Shown in pieces: positions 26,287 through 34,763 of a DNA stretch of 64,000 bases. The position numbers and the translations under genes were made by a program. Source of the stretch: JBIOHP01 sp044449065 (lineage in GTDB: Bacteria; Bacteroidota; Ignavibacteria; UBA10030; SZUA-254); the NCBI GenBank assembly GCA_044449065.1, contig JBIOHP010000002.1, positions 124,001 to 188,000 on the forward strand, written 5' to 3'. The notes beneath the pieces are model-generated. The model was given only the letters and a program-made list of their open reading frames with translations, had not been told where the DNA came from and ran no database searches. Each line of letters begins with the position of its first letter. The first letter of the stretch is position 1.

Positions 26287-26413
26287 CTAACAGGATGCTG
26301 AAAAACCCGAACCGAGTCACCCTGAACTTGTTTCAGGGTCTGAATGTGAACAGATTCCGAAACAAGTTCGGAATGACTCACTCCAATTTGATACTTTTTC
26401 AGCATCCTGCTAA
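26287..26413. mobile_element. MITE-like element, family B copy 1, with 4-bp target duplication
   Basis: Perfect 15-bp terminal inverted repeats CAGGATGCTGAAAAA (26291-26305) and TTTTTCAGCATCCTG (26395-26409) enclose two nested hairpins (CCCTGAA/TTCAGGG and TTCCGAA/TTCGGAA) set between GAGTCA and TGACTC. CTAA occurs on both sides (26287-26290 and 26410-26413), a probable target-site duplication. The right copy of CTAA contains the hflX stop codon. There is no coding capacity, so mobility would need a transposase in trans. A second, diverged copy lies at 32868-32987. Confidence 0.75.
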
Positions 26414-27735
26414 TGTTTTTTCCCCAGCAGTTTCTTCACCCGGTCGCGATGATTGATATTCACCCGGTATTGGATATGGACGCAATTGCCCTCATACGTT
26501 TTATTGATTATTTCGACCTCACCATGTAACCGGGCTATTGTTTTATATTCCGACTGGGGAATGGTAATTTCTTCAATGATCGAATCTTCATTGAGGATAT
26601 TCTCAATCATTGCGACCAATCCTGATACATTAATATTCCGAGCCGCTGAGATTATCACGGACGGATTATAACGAGTGGTGATATCCTGCACTGCTGAACG
26701 ATCCGCAACCGCATCGATTTTGTTGAATACAAAGATTGTGGGCTTATCTGCGACCTTCAGTTCTTCCAGCGTTTGCCGCACAACTTCAATATGTTCGGTA
26801 AATTGGGGATGACTTACATCCACCACATGGAGAAGCAAATCCGCCTCTATAACTTCAGTCAACGTGCTTTTAAATGATGCAACCAGCGTCGTCGGTAATT
26901 TCCGTATGAAACCAACGGTATCGCTCAATAAGATCTTCTTACCGGAAGAAAGGGAAACCTTTCGCACCGTCGTATCCAGGGTTGCAAATAGCCGGTCTTC
27001 AACCAGCACGTCCGCATTGGAAAACAACTTTAGCAACGTCGATTTCCCGGCATTCGTATACCCGACTAATGCGACCCGAACAAGATCAGATCGGCGGTTC
27101 CGTTGTACATTCCGTTCAAGTTCGATACCGTGAAGTTTCTCTTTTAAAAGACTTATCCGTTTACGGATAGCTCTCCGGTCAGATTCAATCTGTGTTTCGC
27201 CGGGACCTTTTGTTCCCACGCCCCCGAATTGTTTCGATAAGTGAGTCCATTGCCGCGTGAGCCGCGGCAGCATATATTGCAATTGTGCAAGCTCCACCTG
27301 GGTCATTGCTTCTTTCGATTTCGCGCGGAAGGCGAAAATATCTAAAATCAATCCGCTCCGGTCAATAATTTTGCATTTAATGTGTTTTTCAAGATTCCGG
27401 ATTTGAACCGGCGAGAGATCGTCGTCAAAAATTACCATGCTGATGTTTTCATCGGCAACAAGCTCCCCGATTTCTCTTGCTTTTCCGCTTCCGATGAAGG
27501 TCGCTGCGTCCATGCGATCACGTTCCTGCAATATCATATGCTGAACCGCTGCGCCGGCGGTATCGGCTAACCGTTTGAGTTCCTCAAGATATTCCTCGGC
27601 ATGTTCACGGGTTTGTTTCCGTCGCACCAGCCCGACAACAATAGCAGTCTCCGGTTTTGCAGTATCTTTTGAACGGGCGATTTCTCTCCGCTCAGGTTTT
27701 AGGGTCTCGATACTATCTTCATTAATCTTACTCAA
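26410..27735 (-). CDS. hflX: GTPase HflX, ribosome-splitting/recycling factor
   Basis: With a TTG start at 27735 the protein has 441 residues. The N-terminal nucleotide-binding-like domain (EEYLEELKRLADTAGA, FIGSGKAREIGELV) is followed by the GTPase domain: G1 GYTNAGKST, G3 DTVGFI, G4 FNKID. HflX binds the large ribosomal subunit and splits stalled ribosomes. An upstream ATG at 27825 would overlap the preceding gene by 94 bp and adds unlikely residues. The TTG overlaps that gene's TGA as TTGA, the coupled arrangement, so I chose it. A MITE-like element begins immediately after its stop. Confidence 0.94.
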   Translation of the reverse strand: MSKINEDSIETLKPERREIARSKDTAKPETAIVVGLVRRKQTREHAEEYLEELKRLADTAGAAVQHMILQERDRMDAATFIGSGKAREIGELVADENISMVIFDDDLSPVQIRNLEKHIKCKIIDRSGLILDIFAFRAKSKEAMTQVELAQLQYMLPRLTRQWTHLSKQFGGVGTKGPGETQIESDRRAIRKRISLLKEKLHGIELERNVQRNRRSDLVRVALVGYTNAGKSTLLKLFSNADVLVEDRLFATLDTTVRKVSLSSGKKILLSDTVGFIRKLPTTLVASFKSTLTEVIEADLLLHVVDVSHPQFTEHIEVVRQTLEELKVADKPTIFVFNKIDAVADRSAVQDITTRYNPSVIISAARNINVSGLVAMIENILNEDSIIEEITIPQSEYKTIARLHGEVEIINKTYEGNCVHIQYRVNINHRDRVKKLLGKKH

Positions 27736-29930
27736 GCAGGCGCTTTCTCCTTCTCCCGGCTGTCGTGGGCAATGATCATTTCGATGATGACGAGGAGGAG
27801 ACATAACGCCAGCAAATATTTCCACAACTCAACGCCGAACCGTGACTGGAGCACCGTCGTTTGGATTGCTGCCGCCTGGTCGACTGATGGAATGATTTTC
27901 GGTTCTATGCCTTTTTTCTTCCAAAACTCTTCCATGGCGCCTAAAGACATCTTGCGTGTATCCGATTCGCGGCTATCGATATTAACATCGAAGACGGAAA
28001 GGAGAACGCTCCCGCTTTTCAGATCGTAGAAACCCGGCACGATTACATGCGGTTTCACGAATGTAAGACTCCCGATAGGCAGGAGATTTCTCGGCGATCC
28101 TTCTGAAGTAATTTCTTTCAATTTATTCTCATTTGTTGGGACCATTAATTCCTGCGTGCCATCGGGAGAATAGAGCGTGTATTTTGTTTCTCCGGTTACT
28201 TCTGTCGGTTCAATTGAGATAATGGCGTCCTGCCCGGTAAGATATGATTGATTAACTGCCGGATGTGCGCCGAGGTATAATACGGAGCGATAAATCAGGG
28301 GAACGAAAATCCCTTTGAGCGGAAAATCAGACCAGGAAAGCACGGGTGAAACTGAATAAAAGAGAATTTTTCCGCTGCCGAGCGTATGTTCCGAAAGAAA
28401 GGACATTCCATCGGTCTGCGAAATAATTACATGGCTATTCACGCCGACTTGCCGCTGAAGCGACCGGAGAATCGCGGGCGATTCGATTGTACGCTTATCG
28501 CCGTTAAATCCCGGCAACGTTTTATCAAAAATTGTATTAAATAACGGATGATCAAGATCGATTTTCTGGAATGAAACCGAAGAATTCGCATTTGTATTTC
28601 CGGTTACTCCCGCAACGGACGGAACAGCAAGAGAGGGAAGAAATTCCGCGTTGAACTCCCCTTGTTGAAATGCTGACGACGGAAAAATTATAACCCCGCC
28701 GCCATGTTCAACAAATTCTTTAATACTCTTGAAACCGATACTCGATATTCCCTTGGTATTCATGATTATCAAAACGTCGGTGCGCTTTAAATCGACAGTT
28801 GGAAATTTATCCGAAGTTACTTGTTGAACATTGACCAATGACTGAAGCGAATCTGCCCTGCCTGCTTGCAATGCCAGGGCAGGAAAATGAGCATCACCAG
28901 GATTATCGGCAACGAGCGCAACATTGATCCGTTCGGGAATCGATAATGTAAAATACCGCCGGTTATCCTGTTCCAAGGCGTCATTTTCAGTTTCAACATA
29001 CCCCTTGATTAACCCGGCATGTTTAGGAATTACCTTCAAGATGACTGTTGCCGTCCCCCACGGATCGATACGCACGCTTTGCTGGGCAGCCCGCGCATTT
29101 TCAAGGTATCCGCTTACTACATAATTGGAAACGGGGGTGGGGGTAAAATTTCTGATGATTGCGCTGAGCTCAACCGGCTTGCCGACTTCCAGAATTTTGT
29201 TTAACACCTCAACAGAATCGATACCGATATTATCAATTTCTTTTGTGCCGACTTCGACTAAAAAAAATCTGTTCGGAGAATTCGTATTGTCCGCACTATC
29301 CTTGGTGGTGGAAGTAAATAACGTTCGCTGCATATCCGAGATGATGTAGACCTCTTTATTGGCATTCTTCGATTTGGCAAGAAGTCTTTCGGCTGTGCGC
29401 GCCGCTTCATCGATTGAACGGGTAACGCTGGTGATATTCGACTCGCGGATGAGCGTTCTGAGAGCGCTAAAATCGTGCGTTGCAGGATCGATAGTGGCAT
29501 TCGGCAAATCGGATAGCTTGATAAGATATACTTCATCGCCCTGGTTCAGCACATCGATGATTTTTTCCGTTTTATCTTTCGCCTGCTTAAACAACTCGCC
29601 GTACTGATCGCTTCCGGTCATGCTGAATGAATCATCAAAAATAATCGCGACGGATGAATGGGCATTCGCGCCTAATTTTCCAAAGAGCGCCCCTCGTAAA
29701 GCCGGTCTCGCAAATGCAAACACTAAACACAGGACTATCAACGTCCGCACAAGAAGAAGCAGCCACTGACGTATTTTTAACCGGCGGATTTTGGTTTGCT
29801 GTAATTCTTTCAGAAACGAAAGCGTGCTAAACTCTATCGTTCGTAACTTCCGTAAGTTGAGTAGATGAAGAATAACAGGAATTGCCGCAGCGACTAACCC
29901 GAACAGAACGAGCGGATTAAGAAATGTCAT
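27732..29930 (-). CDS. BatA-domain/VWA membrane protein
   Basis: A 732-residue protein. Residues 1-60 are the BatA N-terminal double-membrane domain (FLNPLVLFGLVAAAIPVILH, then a second helix IRQWLLLLVRTLIVLCLVFA). A von Willebrand A-type domain follows (AIIFDDSFSMTGSD with DxSxS, and YIISDMQRT). A long extracytoplasmic beta-rich part and a final helix (LWKYLLALCLLLVIIEMII) close it. Such proteins are common in Bacteroidota and relatives, where they go with MoxR ATPases and other VWA proteins; none is adjacent here. It is likely an inner-membrane scaffold. Its stop overlaps the hflX start. Confidence 0.87.
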   Translation of the reverse strand: MTFLNPLVLFGLVAAAIPVILHLLNLRKLRTIEFSTLSFLKELQQTKIRRLKIRQWLLLLVRTLIVLCLVFAFARPALRGALFGKLGANAHSSVAIIFDDSFSMTGSDQYGELFKQAKDKTEKIIDVLNQGDEVYLIKLSDLPNATIDPATHDFSALRTLIRESNITSVTRSIDEAARTAERLLAKSKNANKEVYIISDMQRTLFTSTTKDSADNTNSPNRFFLVEVGTKEIDNIGIDSVEVLNKILEVGKPVELSAIIRNFTPTPVSNYVVSGYLENARAAQQSVRIDPWGTATVILKVIPKHAGLIKGYVETENDALEQDNRRYFTLSIPERINVALVADNPGDAHFPALALQAGRADSLQSLVNVQQVTSDKFPTVDLKRTDVLIIMNTKGISSIGFKSIKEFVEHGGGVIIFPSSAFQQGEFNAEFLPSLAVPSVAGVTGNTNANSSVSFQKIDLDHPLFNTIFDKTLPGFNGDKRTIESPAILRSLQRQVGVNSHVIISQTDGMSFLSEHTLGSGKILFYSVSPVLSWSDFPLKGIFVPLIYRSVLYLGAHPAVNQSYLTGQDAIISIEPTEVTGETKYTLYSPDGTQELMVPTNENKLKEITSEGSPRNLLPIGSLTFVKPHVIVPGFYDLKSGSVLLSVFDVNIDSRESDTRKMSLGAMEEFWKKKGIEPKIIPSVDQAAAIQTTVLQSRFGVELWKYLLALCLLLVIIEMIIAHDSREKEKAPA

Positions 29931-30107
29931 AAACCCCCGTTGAAATCAATAAAGCATGGAATATCATTGATTAAATGACAGAAAAAAACGGGTGAAAAGC
30001 AAGATGATTCTTGATGGATTATTCTGACAAATGAACCAAAATTCCCAAAATTCATATTGCCTTTTCAGCCAAAGTTTCTTACATTGTATTCGCTTAAGTT
30101 AAGTCAT

Positions 30108-30182
30108 CGGGATGTAGCGCAGCTCGGCTAGCGCGCCTGCCTTGGGCGCAGGAGGTCCCGGGTTCAAATCCCGGCATCCCGA
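30108..30182 (+). tRNA. tRNA-Pro(UGG)
   Basis: A cloverleaf can be drawn by eye: acceptor CGGGATG/CATCCCG with discriminator A, D arm GCGC-AGCTCGGCTA-GCGC, anticodon arm CCTGC-CTTGGGC-GCAGG with anticodon TGG, and T arm CCGGG-TTCAAAT-CCCGG. The CCA end is not encoded. The remaining bases between the BatA gene and the receiver gene (29931-30477) show no other supported gene. Confidence 0.95.
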
Positions 30183-30477
30183 CTATCGTTGTATTTATCG
30201 AGACGACAAAAACTCAAGATGGTGACGCTTCTTAATATCTCGAAAACAACCTGAGTGATGCAACCCACATCGTATTGTGTATGCTATCGGGAGGGGAAAG
30301 TGTAAAAATCAGCGTCTATTCTGACATTTTCCGGTAACTCCCAAAGATTAAACGCAGGTCAGTATTACCGGTCACCTTCATTCTTGCTTTTATTCTGCGT
30401 TTTCGTTAATTTGGCACACGTACTTACAATTAAACTATTTTTAAAATTATGATTACAATATCACAGAAGGAGAATCC

Positions 30478-30846
30478 ATGCTAAATCAACGCAGCATTCT
30501 TGTTGTGGATGATGAAGAAGCTCTTCGCACTGTTCTGAGCAGTGAACTTTCCAGCGAGGGGTATAATGTTGATACGGCGTCGGACGGCGACGATGCGATC
30601 GCGGTCCTCCAGGGCAAACAATTCGACCTTGTTCTCCTTGATATTAAGATGCCGCGGGTTGACGGATTTGAAGTTTTGAAATTCATCAAAAAAGGTACCC
30701 CCCAGATTAAAGTTATCATGCTCACGGCGTTTGCAGACCTTAAAAATGCCATTGAATCCAAGAAGCTCGGAGCGGAAGATTTTATCAGCAAACCGTACGA
30801 TCTTGTCGATCTTTTAACCACCATCGAACGCGTGCTTAGCGAATAG
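30478..30846 (+). CDS. Stand-alone response regulator receiver protein
   Basis: A 122-residue CheY-like receiver domain with no output domain. The acidic pair DD at 11-12, phosphoacceptor D55 in LVLLDIKMPR, the switch threonine in MLTAF and the lysine in SKPYD are all present. A strong ribosome site AGAAGGAG precedes the ATG. It sits 33 bp upstream of an NtrC-type activator with a similar receiver, so the pair may be co-expressed and take phosphate from the same kinase. No kinase adjoins; the nearest is the hybrid kinase at 22523-25201. Confidence 0.93.
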   Translation: MLNQRSILVVDDEEALRTVLSSELSSEGYNVDTASDGDDAIAVLQGKQFDLVLLDIKMPRVDGFEVLKFIKKGTPQIKVIMLTAFADLKNAIESKKLGAEDFISKPYDLVDLLTTIERVLSE

Positions 30847-30879
30847 TTTTTACCGCGATCGAAGGAGACCGGAGAAGTT

Positions 30880-32220
30880 GTGCCGCAACGTTACAACATT
30901 TTAATTGTAGATGACGAGGCGTCATTTACCGAAATCCTTCGAGAAGAGCTCCAGGAGGAAGGTATCTATGAAGTCGATCTCGCGTTCGACGGCGTGGAAG
31001 CGATCAATCTCATCCAGAAAAAATTATATGACGTAGTCCTCCTCGATATTAAAATGCCGCGGGTCAGCGGCATTGAAGTTTTGCAATTCATTCAAGAACA
31101 TTCTCCCTCTTCCCAGGTTATCATTCTCTCCCAGTTCGCCGATGTAAAGATGGCGGTTGAAACCACCAAGTTAGGCGCATACGAGGTGCTGGGGAAACCG
31201 TACGATTTCGATCAGGTGGAACAAACAATCCACCGCGCTATCGACCGGAAAAAGCTTGCCATCGATAATACACTGATGAAGACGGAGCTTTCCCGGAAAG
31301 CCGGCACGTTTGAGATCATCGGGAAAAGCCCGCGTATCCAGCGCGTCATGATCGACGCCGAAAAAGTTGCCGATAGCGAATCCATCGTGCTTATCACCGG
31401 AGCAAGCGGCACCGGTAAAGAACTCATCGCCCATTTAATCCATGATCGGAGTCCCAGACGGTCGCGTCCGTTCGTGCCCGTAAACTGTTCCTCCATCCCC
31501 GATACGCTTTTAGAGAGCGAATTATTCGGTCATGAGAAAGGCGCATTCACCAATGCATATACCGCCAAGCCGGGTTTGGTTGAAGTTGCAAACGGCGGCA
31601 CGCTCTTTCTCGATGAAGTTGGCGATATAAGTCCGGTGATTCAACCGAAGCTGCTGAGGTTTTTGGAAACGGGAGATTTCAGGCGCGTCGGCGGCACCAA
31701 CGAATTGAAAGCGAATGTGCGCGTAGTGTCCGCGACCAATAAGAACCTCCAGGAAGAAGCAAAAGCCGGAAGATTCCGCGATGATCTTCTCTACCGGTTG
31801 AATGTTATAACGATTCTCATTCCCACGCTGAACCAGCGCCTTGAGGATATTCCTCTGCTGGTGGATTTTTTCCTTCAGAAAAAATCCAAGCTCAGTGCGC
31901 CAAAACGCGTGAGCGAAGAAGCGATGAAATCCCTCATGTTGTATGAATGGCCCGGGAATATACGGGAGCTGGAACATGTTATCGAACGCGCTATAATTTT
32001 ATCGACCGGCGATCAGATTGAGATTACCGATCTCCATCTCACAAACAACGGAAGCATCGGGGCGCCCGCCGATCTTTCACTCGACGAGCTTGAGAAACAG
32101 CATATCGAGAAAGTTCTTAAACTCTTCGGCGGAAACCGCAAACAGACATCTGAGGCGCTCGGTATAAGCCAGAAAACTCTCTACCTGAAAATTAAGGATT
32201 ATAAGATACAGGTAGATTGA
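30880..32220 (+). CDS. NtrC-family response regulator with GAFTNA in place of GAFTGA
   Basis: A 446-residue protein with a GTG start and GGAGA just upstream. It has a receiver domain (D56 in VVLLDIKMPR), a sigma54-activator AAA+ domain (Walker A GASGTGKE 174-181, Walker B GTLFLDEVGD) and a Fis-type helix-turn-helix at the C-terminus (GNRKQTSEALGISQKTLYLK). The loop that contacts sigma54 and is almost always GAFTGA reads GAFTNA here (residues 221-226; codon AAT at 31552-31554). Most of the ATPase core is intact, so it may have altered sigma54 coupling or act without sigma54. Its target genes are unknown; the following gene is 98 bp downstream. Confidence 0.93.
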   Translation: MPQRYNILIVDDEASFTEILREELQEEGIYEVDLAFDGVEAINLIQKKLYDVVLLDIKMPRVSGIEVLQFIQEHSPSSQVIILSQFADVKMAVETTKLGAYEVLGKPYDFDQVEQTIHRAIDRKKLAIDNTLMKTELSRKAGTFEIIGKSPRIQRVMIDAEKVADSESIVLITGASGTGKELIAHLIHDRSPRRSRPFVPVNCSSIPDTLLESELFGHEKGAFTNAYTAKPGLVEVANGGTLFLDEVGDISPVIQPKLLRFLETGDFRRVGGTNELKANVRVVSATNKNLQEEAKAGRFRDDLLYRLNVITILIPTLNQRLEDIPLLVDFFLQKKSKLSAPKRVSEEAMKSLMLYEWPGNIRELEHVIERAIILSTGDQIEITDLHLTNNGSIGAPADLSLDELEKQHIEKVLKLFGGNRKQTSEALGISQKTLYLKIKDYKIQVD

Positions 32221-32318
32221 TACTCCATTAACCGATTTATCATTTTTTCAACATAGGTCGAATTCCTATTGATATTTTCCAGTTTGTGCATTATATTAAA
32301 ACGCTCTACTGATATAAC

Positions 32319-32858
32319 ATGCAGATTAAAACCGGAAAAAACATAAAAATTCTACTGTCGCTGTTTTTCGTTCTCATCCTTATCACGGGAGAGACGGCAT
32401 TTATTTCCTTCACAACGATTTTCCAATCGACAGCGCATCAGAAAATCGCTGAATCTGTACGCGAAGGATGCGAGTCCTCCTCCATTGTTCAACTCTGGTA
32501 TGACCCCCGTGAACCGGAAAATCAAATGATCGTAAGAAACGAAGATCAAACCGTGCTCTGGGAGGGAGTCGCATATTCAATTGTTTCCATCATTCCGACC
32601 TCGGAAGACATTCTTTATCTATGCATGACGGATAACGGCGAAACTTATGTTGAATCCACCGGCACGCGTTTTTCACCGCAGCACCCCGATCCGATAAAAA
32701 ACGGATTGAAGGGAAAAGTACTTCTCGGACAATTTATCCAACTCGATGAGATTGTGAGCATTCACTGCCCCTATAATGGCGAGCTAACCGCCCCCGCTCA
32801 CCCGCGGCTGCAAAGCTTCTACCCCGAAATCTCTCCACCCCCTCCCCGTTTAAGTTAA
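32319..32858 (+). CDS. Hypothetical membrane-anchored protein with proline-rich end
   Basis: A 179-residue protein I do not recognise. One N-terminal helix (ILLSLFFVLILITGETAF) could be a signal anchor, with the rest outside the cytoplasm. The middle has beta-type segments, and the end is proline-rich (ISPPPPRLS). It starts about 100 bp after the NtrC-type regulator, so it could be the last gene of that unit. A MITE-like element begins 10 bp after its stop. Its composition fits a real gene, and the function is unknown. Confidence 0.6.
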   Translation: MQIKTGKNIKILLSLFFVLILITGETAFISFTTIFQSTAHQKIAESVREGCESSSIVQLWYDPREPENQMIVRNEDQTVLWEGVAYSIVSIIPTSEDILYLCMTDNGETYVESTGTRFSPQHPDPIKNGLKGKVLLGQFIQLDEIVSIHCPYNGELTAPAHPRLQSFYPEISPPPPRLS

Positions 32859-32867
32859 TAAACACGG

Positions 32868-32987
32868 CAGGGTGTTGAAAAACCCTAACTCGAGTCACCC
32901 TGAACTTGTTTCAGGGTCTGAACGCTTACAGATTCCGAAACAAGTTCGGATTGACTCATTCCAATTCGAGACTATTTCAACACCCTG
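32868..32987. mobile_element. MITE-like element, family B copy 2
   Basis: Terminal inverted repeats CAGGGTGTTGAAA (32868-32880) and TTTCAACACCCTG (32975-32987) enclose the same nested hairpins as the copy at 26287-26413, including the shared run GAGTCACCCTGAACTTGTTT. The terminal repeat differs from copy 1 at matching positions in both arms, so the pairing is kept. No target duplication is visible (flanks ACGG and CTAG). There is no coding capacity. Confidence 0.75.
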
Positions 32988-33058
32988 CTAGAAGGATTTA
33001 CGCCAAAAGGATAGCGTTTATCCTTTCTGGCAGTGTTACACAGTCTGTGTGAAAGGTC

Positions 33059-33109
33059 GTCATTGCGAGTCCCGTCATTCTTTTTGACGGGACGTCGCAA
33101 TCTCCTCAC
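33059..33109. repeat. Dispersed palindromic repeat related to family A (short form)
   Basis: GTCATTGCGAG on the left and GTCGCAATCTCC on the right form outer arms, and TCCCGTCA/TGACGGGA (33070-33077 and 33085-33092) is the inner hairpin. The outer arms match the ends of the family A elements at 7701 and 60753 in reverse orientation, without their G/C-rich centre. Confidence 0.55.
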
Positions 33110-33164
33110 ATCGATGTAAATTGCTGAGAATTGATGTTGTCCAAAAAATATTAATCGCTTCTCT

Positions 33165-33236
33165 GAGTCATCCCGAACTTGTTTCGGGATCCAAAAATTG
33201 GTGACTATAGATGCTGAAACAAGTTCAGCATGACTC
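33165..33236. repeat. Core of MITE family B without the terminal repeats
   Basis: GAGTCA (33165) and TGACTC (33231-33236) flank two hairpins, ATCCCGAA/TTCGGGAT and ATGCTGAA/TTCAGCAT, each around an ACTTGT/ACAAG loop. This is the internal module of the elements at 26287 and 32868, so the module exists on its own as well as inside the larger element. Confidence 0.6.
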
Positions 33237-33287
33237 ACCGAACTCAGGGAAGTATTTTTGTTAACAAAATTTTTACGGAGAATAAAC

Positions 33288-34154
33288 ATGAAACCTTTAA
33301 TAATTATTACATTTTTAATTTTATGTTCAATCCCTGCACTCGCGCAGCAGCGGGATACATCGCAGGTGGTGCTGCCACCAATAACGGTTACGGCGTACAA
33401 AGAGAACCAACCCATCGGTGCATATAAACAACCGGAATGGACCACCCGCCGTCGTTTCCCTACCACGAGAGTGTATATCCAGACGCAACCCGGTGAAGCC
33501 GAGTTTGAGCAGTGGGTTGAAGTGCGTGAGGAAAAAGCAAGCGCCGGCGGCGCCAAGAAAGCGCGGATTTCACAAGAACTGGAATTCGGGCTTGGAGCGC
33601 ATACGCAGCTTGATATCTATATGAACAGCATCAGGTACTGGGATGGACAGGCGTCATCCTTCAATTCACGGGGATGGTCGGTTGAAATGCGCTGGGCGCT
33701 TGCCGATTGGGGCTCGCTTCCGGGCAACCCGACTCTCTACTTCGAATACTCAACGTTCGACGCAGTCAATGGTGACGAAGACCAAGGGTACGATAAAATC
33801 GAACCGAAACTCCTTCTTGGAGGAGAGTTGGGAAACCTCTGGCATTGGGGTTTGAACATCGTAACGGAACGCGGGTTAGCGCCCGCCGATTATCGTGATG
33901 AAGAATATGTTGTCACCGGCGCTGCATCCTATATCGTCGCGGATGAATTATTTTCCATCGGACCGGCGTTTCAATATAAATATGAGATAGGCCGAGCGAC
34001 AGGCACACCCAACTGGCGCACCCATTATTTACTTGGACCCACAATGCAATACCGTCCTGTAAAACGCGCCTTCCTCGATGTTGAACCGCTCTTCGGCGTC
34101 ACCGATCAATCGCGCTTGCTCGATATGACAATTGTTTTTGGGTGGACGTTATAA
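33288..34154 (+). CDS. Outer-membrane beta-barrel-like protein
   Basis: The ATG at 33288, preceded by ACGGAG, begins a clear signal peptide (KPLIIITFLILCSIPALA, cleavage before QQ), giving 288 residues; the upstream ATG at 33258 adds nothing useful. After a short plug-like segment (VVLPPITVTAY) the protein has many amphipathic strands with aromatic residues (LEFGLGAHTQLDIYM, TLYFEYSTF, HWGLNIVTERG) and ends on a strand (DMTIVFGWTL), as barrel proteins do. It is probably exported to the outer membrane. The ligand is unknown. Palindromic repeats fill the region upstream. Confidence 0.8.
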   Translation: MKPLIIITFLILCSIPALAQQRDTSQVVLPPITVTAYKENQPIGAYKQPEWTTRRRFPTTRVYIQTQPGEAEFEQWVEVREEKASAGGAKKARISQELEFGLGAHTQLDIYMNSIRYWDGQASSFNSRGWSVEMRWALADWGSLPGNPTLYFEYSTFDAVNGDEDQGYDKIEPKLLLGGELGNLWHWGLNIVTERGLAPADYRDEEYVVTGAASYIVADELFSIGPAFQYKYEIGRATGTPNWRTHYLLGPTMQYRPVKRAFLDVEPLFGVTDQSRLLDMTIVFGWTL

Positions 34155-34253
34155 ATGGAAGAATGAGAGGTCGCTCCGAAAATAGATAAGTCTTTTGGGA
34201 GCAACCTCTTGGAGTTTAATGGTGAGGGAACGTTGATATTCAATCCTGCCTGT

Positions 34254-34287
34254 TTTTTAAACCTATCGAATTCGATGGGTTTAAAAA
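34254..34287. terminator. Bidirectional terminator-like palindrome
   Basis: A 34-bp palindrome with arms TTTTTAAACC...ATCGAA and TTCGAT...GGTTTAAAAA pairs at all but one position (a T-G pair). It lies 100 bp after the outer-membrane protein gene and ahead of the accessory island. The T-rich and A-rich ends would serve either direction, but the U tract is inside the stem, so termination is only probable. The rest of 34155-34396 holds nothing I can support. Confidence 0.45.
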
Positions 34288-34396
34288 GAGGTTTTTGGAT
34301 TTTGCTATTTCTTTGAATATACCAAGATTTAATCTCTCACAAATTCCTTAAAATCGACGTATATTCAACAATATTTTGATTTTCATTAAATTTTAC

Positions 34397-34425
34397 TTGA
34401 CAAAATCTTGATACTTTCGTAAATT
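34397..34425 (+). promoter_or_regulatory. Sigma70-like promoter for the accessory island
   Basis: TTGACA (34397-34402) is a perfect -35 hexamer; after exactly 17 bp comes TAAATT (34420-34425), a 4-of-6 match to the -10 hexamer. It sits about 170 bp upstream of the zinc-finger gene in AT-rich DNA. AT-rich sequence yields chance matches, and Bacteroidota-type organisms often use other promoter signals. Confidence 0.4.
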
Positions 34426-34595
34426 CTTAAGTATTTTTGCAGGGTATAATCGATACATGCACTTTGTATCGATGGGGTTATACATTCATTTAAATAATTT
34501 CACTTAATGGCGAGTACGCTTTTTTAGGATAGGGATTATTTCATTTCGCCATAAAAAATATTTTAAAATTCTTTCAAAAAAATTAAAGCAGACAT

Positions 34596-34763
34596 ATGAG
34601 CACATGTAAGGAATGTAAAGGTAAAGGTTCCGCACAATGTCCAAAATGTCATGGGACTGGGCGTCTTGGAGGTGGAATATTAAGTTCATCATATCAATGC
34701 AACAATTGTAATGGTTCCGGCAAGGTAAAATGCGGCGTTTGCAATGGTAAAGGTAACATTTGA
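34596..34763 (+). CDS. DnaJ-type zinc-finger mini-protein (55 aa)
   Basis: An ATG at 34596 opens a 55-residue frame made almost wholly of four CxxCxGxG modules: CKECKGKG, CPKCHGTG, CNNCNGSG and CGVCNGKG. This is the zinc-binding cysteine-rich domain of DnaJ without the J domain, and should bind two zinc ions. Free-standing versions act as disulfide or assembly chaperones, or as small subunits of larger systems. It is the first gene of the island, and its 3' end overlaps the next frame by 20 bp. The repeated cysteine pattern makes it certain that this short frame is real. Confidence 0.88.
   Translation: MSTCKECKGKGSAQCPKCHGTGRLGGGILSSSYQCNNCNGSGKVKCGVCNGKGNI

Noticed and set aside
27736..27825. 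ATG-started N-terminal extension of hflX
   Set aside because: It overlaps the BatA-like gene by 94 bp; the TTG at 27735 forms a TTGA overlap and gives the family-typical length.
30405..30440. TGGCAC near 30412 as a sigma54 promoter for the receiver gene
   Set aside because: The -12 element (TTGC) is not at the required spacing.
32972..33556. A 194-codon frame antisense to the outer-membrane gene start
   Set aside because: It covers two repeat elements and the antisense of a signal-peptide region; the residues are low in structure.
34254..34287. The long palindrome as an operator or attachment site
   Set aside because: No integrase, recombinase or regulator binding pattern is near; transcript-end structure is the simpler reading.
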